Shown here in pieces: positions 22,345 to 30,114 of a DNA stretch of 46,269 nt (position 1 is its first letter; each line of letters begins with the position of its first letter). This DNA comes from Christensenella sp. UBA1214 (GTDB taxonomy: Bacteria > Bacillota > Clostridia > Christensenellales > CAG-138), in NCBI GenBank assembly GCA_002309375.1, contig DBXK01000011.1, forward strand, positions 1-46,269. Direction: 5' to 3'. Under the pieces are notes generated by a model. It was not told the DNA's origin. It worked only from the letters and a program-made list of their open reading frames with translations, and ran no database searches. Both the position numbers and the translations under genes were made by a program.

Positions 22345-23266
22345 CGGGTTCTTCGTCGTCCTTCCGCTTCGCTCTTTCGAGCAGGACGGAAAGTTCGTCT
22401 TTATTGAAATTATAATGCTTGCTGCAGAAGCTGCAGACGAGCTCCGCACAGCCTTCCTTTTCGATAATGTCCGTCAGCTCCGCTTCGCCGAGGGAAACGA
22501 TGACCCCTTCGAGCCTTTCGCGGGAGCAGTCGCAGCGGTAAACGGGCGTCATTTCGTCCGAAACCTCGAAGCCGAGCCCGTCAAAGAGCTTATCGAGCGC
22601 TGTCATAAGCTCGTCGCCTTCGTCGATATGGCGGGAAAGGGCGGAGATCTCCGGCGCAAGGGCTTCAAGCTTTTCAATGTCCTCCTCCGGGCAGTCCGGC
22701 AGCGGCGCAAGGATCAGGCCCGCCGCGCTGCGCACTTCGCCCGAAACGGGTTCGACGCGCACGCCGAGATAGACGAGGGAGGGCTGCTGCTCGCTGACGA
22801 GGAAATAATTCGCGAAATCGTTCGCGATCTCGCCGCTCACAAGGGCGCAGCGGCCGACGTAGGGCTCCTTCAGCGAAAGGTCGCGGATGACGCGCATCTC
22901 GCCCGCGGTTCCGACGGCGCCGGAAACGTCGAGCTTGCCGAGCGCATTCAGCGGGAGCTCCACCTCCGGATTCGTGATGCAGCCCTTCACCACGCCGCCC
23001 GCGTGGCCGACGGCGGTGAGATTGCCGGCGGGGCCCCCTCCCGCGAAGGTGACGGTGATGCTGTCCGTTTCGGTCTTCAGCCTTGCGCTCATCATCGAAA
23101 CGGCAAGCAGGAGCCGCCCGAGCGCGGCGGTGCAGACGCGGCTCAAATTATGGAGCCTGCGCGCTTCTTCAACGAGGTCACGGCCGGAGACCGCGATCAC
23201 GTTGACGGTTTTATTGAGGAGGAGTCCTCCGATCATTTTATCCTGATTTTTATTCATGTTTTGCAT
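22337..23266 (-). CDS. hslO: Hsp33 redox-regulated chaperonin
   Basis: 309 residues, the usual length. The N-terminal body contains TAALGRLLLAVSMMSARLK, ITVTFAGGGPAGNLTAVG and GAVGTAGEMRVIRDLSLKEPY, all typical of Hsp33. The C-terminal redox switch has the two zinc cysteine pairs CDC (YRCDCSRERLE) and CSFC (LVCSFCSKHYNF). On oxidation the cysteines form disulfides, zinc is lost and the protein becomes a holdase for unfolding proteins. Start ATG at 23266, three bases past the stop of the upstream methyltransferase; the 3' end overlaps the TPR gene by 8 bases. Confidence 0.96.
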   Translation of the reverse strand: MQNMNKNQDKMIGGLLLNKTVNVIAVSGRDLVEEARRLHNLSRVCTAALGRLLLAVSMMSARLKTETDSITVTFAGGGPAGNLTAVGHAGGVVKGCITNPEVELPLNALGKLDVSGAVGTAGEMRVIRDLSLKEPYVGRCALVSGEIANDFANYFLVSEQQPSLVYLGVRVEPVSGEVRSAAGLILAPLPDCPEEDIEKLEALAPEISALSRHIDEGDELMTALDKLFDGLGFEVSDEMTPVYRCDCSRERLEGVIVSLGEAELTDIIEKEGCAELVCSFCSKHYNFNKDELSVLLERAKRKDDEEPDE

Positions 23267-23269
23267 CGT

Positions 23270-24022
23270 TTATCCCCGTTTGACCGCCGTGAACTGGATC
23301 CTTTCTTCGCTTTCTCCCGCCGGACAGAAGGAGAAGGCGCCGTATGTGCGGATCTCACCGAACCCGGCTTCTTCAAGCTTTTCCCGCAGCTCCTTTTCCG
23401 ACCACGCGCGCTGGATATGCCTTTCCTTTTTGCGCTCGTAAAGCCCGTTCGCGGTTTTCGTGAAGAATTCGAGCTCCATCTCGATCAGCTTCGTTTCCCC
23501 GTCGTAATTGTTCCGCCAGAAGTAGGCGCGGTCGGCGCGGCTGTCGCAGAAGCTGTTCCCGCCGAGGATCCTTTCGAGCTTACAGCGCGAGGAAATATCG
23601 AAAAGCAGGGCGCCGCCGGGCCTGAGCACGGCATGCGCGGCGCGGAAGAAATCCGCAGCGTCCTCATCGGCGGTCAGGTAGTTCACGCAGTCGCAGCAGG
23701 CGAGGACGCAGTCGACAGGCCTGTGGAAGGCGAGCCGCCGCATATCCATCCGCGCGAAGGGGATGAAAACCCCGGCGTTCCGCGCTTTTTCCTGCGCAAA
23801 AGCAAGCATCTCGTCCGAAATATCGGTGCCGGTGATATTGAACCCGGCCTTTTTGAGCGGGATCGTGATGCTGCCCGTGCCGCAGCCGCATTCGAGGATC
23901 GTTCCGCCCGGGCGGACGCTGCATTCTTTCATCAGCGCGGCGATATACGCCGACCATTTTTGATAGTCGACGTCATCCATAAAGCCGTCATAGAGCGATG
24001 CGAGCGCCGTGTACTGTTCCAA
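23270..24022 (-). CDS. Class I SAM-dependent methyltransferase
   Basis: 250 residues with a TTG start at 24022 (GGCAGGG upstream). The sequence begins with YTALASLYDGFMDDVDYQKW, the lead typical of this small-molecule methyltransferase group. Motif I is LECGCGTGSI, then GTDISDEML and FARMDMRRL (motif II region), and VLRPGGALLFDIS (post-motif). Substrate cannot be predicted. It is the first gene of the operon hslO-TPR-rlmL-like and lies downstream of a good promoter. Confidence 0.9.
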   Translation of the reverse strand: MEQYTALASLYDGFMDDVDYQKWSAYIAALMKECSVRPGGTILECGCGTGSITIPLKKAGFNITGTDISDEMLAFAQEKARNAGVFIPFARMDMRRLAFHRPVDCVLACCDCVNYLTADEDAADFFRAAHAVLRPGGALLFDISSRCKLERILGGNSFCDSRADRAYFWRNNYDGETKLIEMELEFFTKTANGLYERKKERHIQRAWSEKELREKLEEAGFGEIRTYGAFSFCPAGESEERIQFTAVKRG

Positions 24023-24053
24023 ACCGGATCCCTGCCTTAATAATTATGTGTTG

Positions 24054-24082
24054 ATTATAAACCGAACGCGGCCCAAAGGCAA
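24054..24082 (-). promoter_or_regulatory. Promoter of the methyltransferase-hslO operon
   Basis: Minus-strand TTGCCT (24077-24082) and TATAAT (24054-24059), 17-base spacer. It is 32 bases from the TTG start. Confidence 0.6.
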
Positions 24083-24111
24083 GAGCCGCGGGCAATTTCA
24101 TCCCGAAAAAG

Positions 24112-24140
24112 AAGCCCGCACCGGAGCTCGATGCGGGCTT
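24112..24140 (-). terminator. Terminator of the aminotransferase gene
   Basis: Nine-bp arms AAGCCCGCA and TGCGGGCTT with an 11-base loop, followed on the minus strand by CTTTTTC. It lies 26 bases after the aminotransferase stop. Confidence 0.75.
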
Positions 24141-24166
24141 GCGTTCAGTTCGGTTTGCTTATCCGA

Positions 24167-25363
24167 TCATTTATGCGTCTCGTTGTATTTCTTGATGCCG
24201 AGCGCAAGCAGATCCATCGCCCTTTCGAGCTTATCCTGCTTGAGGACGTACGCGATGCGGATCTCGTTTTTGCCCTTGCCGGGAGTTGCGTAGAAGCCTT
24301 CGCCGGGCGCGAACATAACGGTATCGCCGTTGTCGTCGAAATCGGTGAGCAGCCACTTCTGGAAGGTGTCCGCGTTGTCAACAGGCAGAGCGGCCATCAT
24401 GTAGAACGCGCCCTGGGGCTCCTTGACGATGACGCCGGGGATCTCGAGCAGCTTCTTGTAGCAGGTGTCGCGGCGGAGCTTGTACTCCTTGCGGACTGCG
24501 TCGAAGTATGCGGGGCCGACCTTGTAGAGCGCCGCGGAAGCGACCTGGTCGAGCGTTGCAACGGAAAGCCTTGCCTGGCAGAACTTAAGAAGGTTCTGCT
24601 GCAGCTCCTTGTTGCGGGTGATGATCGCGCCGATGCGCGCGCCGCAGGCGGAGAAGCGCTTCGAAACGGAGTCGATGATGACTGCGTTGTCATGGAGATC
24701 ATCGAACTGGCCGATCGTCGCAAGGTTCTCGCCGCCGTAGACGAATTCGCGGTAGACCTCGTCGCCGATGACGTAAAGATCATGCTCCTTGGCGAAGTCC
24801 GCGATGGTGCGGAGCTCTTGCGGGGTCAGCACGACGCCGGTGGGGTTGCCGGGGTTCGTGAACATGATCGCGCGGGTGTTCTCGTTATAGGCCTCCTCGA
24901 GCTTGTCGCGGAAGGCGTAGCGGTAGCCGCCCTCGGGGGTGGTGGTGATGGGGTGGATAACGCCGCCCGCGCTCTTGACGAAGGTATTGTAGTTGGGGTA
25001 GAAGGGCTCGGGGATGATGACCTCGCTGCCGGGATCGAGGATACTGAGCATCAGCATCTGCAGCGCCTCGCTGCCGCCGGTGGTGATGAGGATATCGTTC
25101 TCCTCATAGTGGATGCCGAGCTTGTCGTAATAATGCTGGATCGCCTTGATCAGCACGGGCATACCGGGGGAAGCGGCGTATGCGAGGACGGGATTATCGA
25201 AATCGTGGATCGCGTAGTAGTAGTTCGGCGGGGTCTCGATATCGGGCTGACCGATGTTGAGATGGTAGATAGTCTTGCCCTTGTTGGCGGCCTCGACCGC
25301 ATAGGGATGGAATTTGCGCATCGGCGAGAGGTTGCAGGCCTTTGCTTTTTCCGAGATCTTCAT
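24167..25363 (-). CDS. Pyridoxal-phosphate aminotransferase (class I/II, aspartate-type)
   Basis: 398 residues from the ATG at 25363 with GGAGG upstream. An N-terminal extension in the same frame would cross the promoter and is rejected. The family features are LNIGQPDIETPP near residue 35, TTGGSEALQMLML at the cofactor phosphate site, FTNPGNPTGVVLT, YVIGDEVYREFVY and the lysine motif SVSKRFSACGARIG, where the lysine forms the Schiff base. R-I-A-Y near the C-terminus binds the substrate carboxylate. The family interconverts amino acids and 2-oxo acids. The preferred substrate cannot be fixed from sequence. Confidence 0.93.
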   Translation of the reverse strand: MKISEKAKACNLSPMRKFHPYAVEAANKGKTIYHLNIGQPDIETPPNYYYAIHDFDNPVLAYAASPGMPVLIKAIQHYYDKLGIHYEENDILITTGGSEALQMLMLSILDPGSEVIIPEPFYPNYNTFVKSAGGVIHPITTTPEGGYRYAFRDKLEEAYNENTRAIMFTNPGNPTGVVLTPQELRTIADFAKEHDLYVIGDEVYREFVYGGENLATIGQFDDLHDNAVIIDSVSKRFSACGARIGAIITRNKELQQNLLKFCQARLSVATLDQVASAALYKVGPAYFDAVRKEYKLRRDTCYKKLLEIPGVIVKEPQGAFYMMAALPVDNADTFQKWLLTDFDDNGDTVMFAPGEGFYATPGKGKNEIRIAYVLKQDKLERAMDLLALGIKKYNETHK

Positions 25364-25427
25364 TTTGCGCCTCCAATAATGATCGGTTGTTTTGCGAGCG
25401 GGCGTTCCGCTCATGTCATACGGGGTC

Positions 25428-25456
25428 ATTGTAACATCATGCAAAAGAATTTGCAA
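25428..25456 (-). promoter_or_regulatory. Promoter of the aminotransferase gene
   Basis: Minus-strand TTGCAA (25451-25456) and TACAAT (25428-25433), 17-base spacer. The roughly 60-base leader has a small hairpin GAGCGG-aacgc-CCGCTC before the ribosome site. Confidence 0.65.
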
Positions 25457-25536
25457 TAATATTCGGCGTTTTCGCGTGATATATTTATCTTGCCGCGCGG
25501 CGGCATATCACAAAAAAGCAATGCAGGAATCCAGAA

Positions 25537-25637
25537 AACCCGGAGAAACCCACGTTCCTTAGGGGCGGATATCATCCGCCCGCCTTGCCGGCCTCCCGCG
25601 AACCCGGAGAAACCTGCGTTCCGTAGGGGCGGATATC
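25537..25637. repeat. Tandem intergenic repeat, two 37-base copies
   Basis: Copies at 25537-25573 and 25601-25637 begin AACCCGGAGAAACC and end TAGGGGCGGATATC and match at 34 of 37 positions. The first copy runs into the palindrome GGGCGGATATCATCCGCCC (25563-25581). The 25364-25710 gap between genes holds the aminotransferase promoter, these repeats, a 19-base palindromic element at 25643-25661 and a terminator; there is no gene in it. Confidence 0.75.
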
Positions 25638-25642
25638 CCGCC

Positions 25643-25661
25643 GCGGGCTCGCTTCGCCCGC
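25643..25661 (+). repeat. Dispersed 19-base palindrome-like repeat, copy 1
   Basis: GCGGGCTCGCTTCGCCCGC. Near-identical copies occur at 35767-35785 (opposite orientation) and 36526-36544. It can fold as a hairpin of GCGGGC against GCCCGC. Confidence 0.7.
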
Positions 25662-25670
25662 AAATAAAAA

Positions 25671-25694
25671 CAGCGGCCCCGTTTGGGGCCGCTG
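25671..25694 (-). terminator. Terminator after the large dockerin gene
   Basis: Perfect 10-bp arms CAGCGGCCCC and GGGGCCGCTG with a gttt loop, T-rich on the minus strand. It lies 17 bases beyond the gene's stop codon. Confidence 0.8.
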
Positions 25695-25710
25695 CTTTTC
25701 AATCAAAATC

Positions 25711-28700
25711 TCAATCGAGCGGCGGAGCGATCGGTTCCGCGGGGAAATTCTCGATGAGGCCCATCGCGTAGCGCAGGATCAGCGTTGCGTCGATGAGGTT
25801 GTATTCGCCGTTGCCGTCAACGTCCATCTGCGCGAGCTGCTCGTCGGTGAGCTCAACAAGGCCCATCGCGTAACGGAGCGCGAGGATCGCGTCGGCGACT
25901 TCGACGGTGCCGTTGAGGTCAACGTCGCCGAGGATGCCGATAACGGGCTCTTCAACGGTGAAGTCGACGGTGGCGATGTAATACTCGCCTTCGTAGCCGA
26001 AGCTGAAGTCGACAAGCGCGGTCTCGCCGTTGATCATGACGATCGCCTCGTCGGGGAAGTCATAACCTTCCTCGCAGCCGAGGATGATGACCGCGTAGTA
26101 GGTGGCGTTCGGGTTGTCGAAGACGTCCTCGGGAGCCATGGCGGTATCGCCGGTCTCGGGATCGTAGACGGTCCAGCCGACGTCCTCGATGAAGTAATGC
26201 GCTCCTTCGGGAACGGTGAAGTCAAAGTCCGGATTCGCGCCGTAGACGGGGATCTCGAAATCGTTGATCTCGATCTCGTCGATGATAACGGGCTCGGGCG
26301 GCTCGGTGCCTTCGTCGTAGATCGTGTAGAGGCCTGTGATCTCCATGCCGCTTGTGCCGATCACGCCGAGGAATTCGGCTGCGCCGGTCTCGGGATCGAT
26401 TTCATACAGACCGTTGGAGCTGGTGCTGTAGATCTGCGCCCAGAAGAGCCTGCCGGTGTTAATATCATAGTGCATGCTCTGGATGTAGTTCATACCGATG
26501 CCGGTCGCGCCGATCTCGGTGCATTCGCCGGTCGCAAGGTCGACGCTGTAAAGCACGGCGTTGCTGCCGGTGGCGAGGCCGTAGGCGTTGCCTTCGCCGT
26601 CGATGGCGAGGGTGAGCAGGGAACCGCTGTTGACACCGAAGACCATGCCGACGTCAGTCGCTTCGCCGGTCTCAAGATCGACGGTCATCAGGTAGATGGG
26701 ATAGCTGCCGCCCTCTTCTCTCTGGGCGAGCAGATACATCGTATGGTCCGCATAGTTGTAAGCCATGTCGAGAGCGGTATCGTTGATCGCGAGGGAGAGA
26801 TACTCGACCTCGAAGGTCTCGGCGTTGACCTTATAGAACTGGCCGTCGGTCTGACGGTAGCCGTAGATGTAGCCGTCATAGTAGGCCGCGGCGTAGGTGT
26901 TGTTCATCTCGCTCAGAGCGGTGACGGTACCGGGATCGACGTCCGTGAAGGTGACCCACTTGTAGGTATTCGTGCCGCTGATATCATAGCAGCCGAAGCC
27001 GTAGAGAGCGACCGCCGGGCCCGCCTCGGTAACGGTAACGGTCGCGGTGCCGAAGACTTCGGGGTTCGAAACGCTCGTAACGGTGATGGTGGTCTCGCCG
27101 ACCGCAACGCCGTGGATCGCGCCGTTCTCGTCAACGGTCGCAATGGAGGTATCCTCGATCGCGTAGGTGACGGCGGTATCGGTGGCGTTGTCGGGATCGA
27201 TCGTGTAGACGACGTAGGTATAGCGGCCCTCTTCAACGGTTACGTCGAAGACATTGATCGCTTCGGGAAGAACGGGCTCGCCGATATAGACGTTATCGAC
27301 CGCGAAATAGTCGCCGTTCGGGTTGACGCTGCTGTCCTTGGTGTAGACCCAGGTAAGGGTGTATTCGCCGGCCTCCTCAACAACGTAGGTGAATGTCTCC
27401 CAATCGTTGTCGTATGCGCCGTAGTAGAGCACGCGGGTGCCGTTGACATAGAAGTCGCAGTGATCCCAGAAGGAGCCGGTGCCCTCGCCCCATGCCTTGA
27501 AGTCGAAGGTGATAACAGCGCCGGCCTCGAGGGTAACGGTGGTGGTGAGGGTGGAGCTGGAGGAGCTTACGCCCGCGTTGCCGCTCTGTGCGTAGAAGCG
27601 GTCGCCCTCTTCAACGGTGAACCAGGGGTATTCGCCCTCGCTCTCGAAGTGGAGCTCGCCGCCGGGGATATTCAGAGCAAGGTCAAGGTCGGTGATCGGA
27701 GGCCCGACCGGGGGCTGGACGGTGAAGTAATTGGTATAAACGGAGATGCCGCCATTCTCGGCTGTGCTGAAGAACACTAACGCAGCGCTGCCGTTGATGA
27801 GCACGGTGACGTCATCCGCGAATTCATAACCTTCCATCGGAACGAAGAAGAAGTACATATAGTACTGTTCGTCGGGATCATTGAAGGTATCGTCGGGGTT
27901 CATCGGGCCGGAAGCATTGTACCTGTACCAAAGCCCCTGGATCTTCGAGTAGTGCGCGTCTTCGGGAACGGTCACGCCGTAGAACGGATTTGCGCCCCAC
28001 TCGGGCTCAACGAAGCCTTCGATATCGATCTCGGTGATCAGCTCAGCAGCCGCTTCGATGGTCATATTCTCGGTCCTGACGGCAGCATCACCGTTGTAAT
28101 GGAGCCACGTATCATGAACGCCGATCTCGCCGCCGTTGACGGTCGCGGTGAAGTTCTCGTCGAAAACATAGCCTTCATTTGCGCCGAAGTAAATGATGAG
28201 ATAATAATCGTCGGTCTCGCCGTTGGCATGAAGCTCGGTGCTGAGACTGATCGGATCCTGGAAGCCGGCGCAGTAGACTTCAATGAACGATACGGCGTAA
28301 TTTGCATCCGAGGGGACAGAGTAATTTTCGATCATCTCATCTGCGATCATGCCGTCCTCCGGGGGAACGATGCCGTTGATCGCGACCTCGGTGATGACGG
28401 TCGGCTCGGGCTCATCTCCGCCCTCATTGAAGATCTCCACCTGGTCCAGGCGCAGCCAGTTCATATCGGTGCAGTTGAAGTGGCGGAACGCGATGCAGAT
28501 GCTCTGGCCGGCGTAGTCGGAAAGATCAATGGTGTAGTTGACGTAATCCGCGGTCGCGACCGTTTCGGGCAGGATCTCGGTGAACTCATCCACGGTCGAT
28601 GCACCCTCGGGAACCGCGTAGACCGCGAAATGCTCCTGGCAGTAGCTTGCGCCCAGACCTGCCGCGTAGAAGCTCAGCGTGGTGGTGCCTTCGGGGATCT

Positions 28701-29919
28701 CAAGCTCGGGAGTGAGCAGGTAGTTATCCGGGGTCAGCGCCGTGCTGTTCCAGGAGGGAGAACCCATAAAGCCCTCGCCCTCGTAGGCGTATTGGTCATA
28801 ATTGCCGGCACCGAAGGAGTTGTTGTTCAGCCAGTACCAGCTGCTGTCGTCGCCGTCGTTATCAATTACGGCCCAGCCTTCGAGCTCGTCCTCGGTCTCG
28901 AAATACCAGCCGTAGATCGGCGCTTCGCCGCCGCAGACGTATGCGACGGGCACGACGAAAGCAATATAAGTCGTTACGCTGGAATAACCGATATCCAGCT
29001 CGAGCGCGCCGCCGTTTGCGAGAAGCTCTGCATCCTCGGCGAAATAATAATCAAGGTCGGTCTCGACAGAAACGCCGAGAAGATAGCTCTTGCCCTCTTC
29101 AAACTGGTCGCCGCCGTCAAGCTGCGATTCGGTTTCAACGTCATAAGCCGAGATCTCGGTGATCATATAGTGCGCGTCGTCCGGGATCGTGATGTTCGCA
29201 AGTACTTCGTCCGGGGTCTGGCCTGCGTAGATCTTGGTCGGGAAGCCGTCGACTTCGACAGTGGGGATCATATAGGGATCCGCGGGTGCGCTGATCTCAA
29301 CGTCGTCAACGTAGAATTTCCACATGTCGGTGCAGCCGTAGTGGCGGATCGCGATCATGCCCCTTGCGCCTTCGGAATCGGGAATCTGGTAGCTGACCTG
29401 AGTCCAGGCGGTGCCGGTAACGCTCTGGTTTGTGGCAACGGGATTCATGCCCGGGCCGCCTTCAAAGCCGTACCAGACTTCGAAGACCTCGGGATAGTTG
29501 GCGTTGTAGTTCTTTACCCAGAAACTCAGCGTTGCGCCGCCCTCGGGCATATCGAAGTACGGGGACTGCGCCCAGTTGTCGGGCGTCAGTGCGCCGCTTT
29601 CATAGGAAGCGGACTTGATGGTATGCGTTCCGCTGTTGGCGGTCGTTTCCGTCGTCCACGTCCAGTTCTTGCCGTCGTTGTCGGCGTCGAGGAAGTTCCA
29701 GCCGCTTGTCGTGGGATCCTCTTCGAAATCCCAGGTGATGAAGGCGTCCTTCACGGGCTCGGCCTTCGGCGTCACGCGGGAGACCGCGTTCGTGCCGCGC
29801 TGTACCGGTTCGAAAGCAAGCTTTTCCGCCGGAGCTTCGGTCTTCGCAAATGCCGCAGCGGGGATGAGTGCAAGCACCATCATCGCAGCAACAAGAAGAC
29901 TGATGATACGTTTGGTCAT
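25711..29919 (-). CDS. Large secreted adhesin-like dockerin protein
   Basis: 1402 residues from the ATG at 29919 with AAAGGAGG upstream; a longer frame is not needed. The signal peptide is MTKRIISLLVAAMMVLALI with cleavage after AAAFA. Two choice-of-anchor-J (cleaved adhesin/MAM-like) domains follow (ITWDFEEDPTTSGWNF..., FETEDELEGWAVIDNDGDD...). At least four copies of a roughly 100-residue repeat (consensus VPEDAHY ... EGYxF ... VLINGS) come with an Ig-like Big_2 domain (ITVTSVSNPEVFGTATVTV) and a propeller-like region (YAAAYYDGYIYGYRQTDGQF). The end, about 1331-1402, is a type I dockerin with calcium loops DVDLNGTVEVAD and DVDGNGEYNLID. Dockerins bind cohesins, so it likely joins a surface complex. 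Its close paralogue lies upstream at 30115. Confidence 0.88.
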   Translation of the reverse strand: MTKRIISLLVAAMMVLALIPAAAFAKTEAPAEKLAFEPVQRGTNAVSRVTPKAEPVKDAFITWDFEEDPTTSGWNFLDADNDGKNWTWTTETTANSGTHTIKSASYESGALTPDNWAQSPYFDMPEGGATLSFWVKNYNANYPEVFEVWYGFEGGPGMNPVATNQSVTGTAWTQVSYQIPDSEGARGMIAIRHYGCTDMWKFYVDDVEISAPADPYMIPTVEVDGFPTKIYAGQTPDEVLANITIPDDAHYMITEISAYDVETESQLDGGDQFEEGKSYLLGVSVETDLDYYFAEDAELLANGGALELDIGYSSVTTYIAFVVPVAYVCGGEAPIYGWYFETEDELEGWAVIDNDGDDSSWYWLNNNSFGAGNYDQYAYEGEGFMGSPSWNSTALTPDNYLLTPELEIPEGTTTLSFYAAGLGASYCQEHFAVYAVPEGASTVDEFTEILPETVATADYVNYTIDLSDYAGQSICIAFRHFNCTDMNWLRLDQVEIFNEGGDEPEPTVITEVAINGIVPPEDGMIADEMIENYSVPSDANYAVSFIEVYCAGFQDPISLSTELHANGETDDYYLIIYFGANEGYVFDENFTATVNGGEIGVHDTWLHYNGDAAVRTENMTIEAAAELITEIDIEGFVEPEWGANPFYGVTVPEDAHYSKIQGLWYRYNASGPMNPDDTFNDPDEQYYMYFFFVPMEGYEFADDVTVLINGSAALVFFSTAENGGISVYTNYFTVQPPVGPPITDLDLALNIPGGELHFESEGEYPWFTVEEGDRFYAQSGNAGVSSSSSTLTTTVTLEAGAVITFDFKAWGEGTGSFWDHCDFYVNGTRVLYYGAYDNDWETFTYVVEEAGEYTLTWVYTKDSSVNPNGDYFAVDNVYIGEPVLPEAINVFDVTVEEGRYTYVVYTIDPDNATDTAVTYAIEDTSIATVDENGAIHGVAVGETTITVTSVSNPEVFGTATVTVTEAGPAVALYGFGCYDISGTNTYKWVTFTDVDPGTVTALSEMNNTYAAAYYDGYIYGYRQTDGQFYKVNAETFEVEYLSLAINDTALDMAYNYADHTMYLLAQREEGGSYPIYLMTVDLETGEATDVGMVFGVNSGSLLTLAIDGEGNAYGLATGSNAVLYSVDLATGECTEIGATGIGMNYIQSMHYDINTGRLFWAQIYSTSSNGLYEIDPETGAAEFLGVIGTSGMEITGLYTIYDEGTEPPEPVIIDEIEINDFEIPVYGANPDFDFTVPEGAHYFIEDVGWTVYDPETGDTAMAPEDVFDNPNATYYAVIILGCEEGYDFPDEAIVMINGETALVDFSFGYEGEYYIATVDFTVEEPVIGILGDVDLNGTVEVADAILALRYAMGLVELTDEQLAQMDVDGNGEYNLIDATLILRYAMGLIENFPAEPIAPPLD

Positions 29920-29974
29920 TGTATTTCCTCCTTTGAAATGATGTTGATAGAATGGATCTATCGGTACAAAAGAT

Positions 29975-30003
29975 ATTATACCATTAAGATGAAGGAATGG
30001 CAA
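29975..30003 (-). promoter_or_regulatory. Promoter of the large dockerin gene
   Basis: Minus-strand TTGCCA (29998-30003), 17-base spacer and TATAAT (29975-29980). The same block is repeated almost base for base before the paralogue (33744-33772), which argues for a duplicated promoter. Confidence 0.75.
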
Positions 30004-30063
30004 TAGCGAATATTCCGTTTTTCATGCGCGAAGCACGCATCACTCGCCATATGCAAACAAAAC

Positions 30064-30081
30064 GCCCCGCCGAAGCGGGGC
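30064..30081 (-). terminator. Terminator after the second dockerin adhesin
   Basis: Arms GCCCCGC and GCGGGGC with a cgaa loop; on the minus strand they are followed by GTTTTGTTTG. It lies 34 bases past the stop. Confidence 0.75.
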
Positions 30082-30114
30082 ATTGATACTTAAGTCATTC
30101 GATCATCAACTTGC

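Noticed and set aside
25537..25637. Possible CRISPR array in the repeat gap
   Set aside because: Only two copies, no further spacers and no cas genes anywhere in the window.
27952..30006. Long plus-strand frame (684 aa) opposite the large dockerin gene
   Set aside because: It is antisense to a protein with clear domains; GC-rich codon use in the true gene leaves the opposite frame open. No motifs and no ribosome site.
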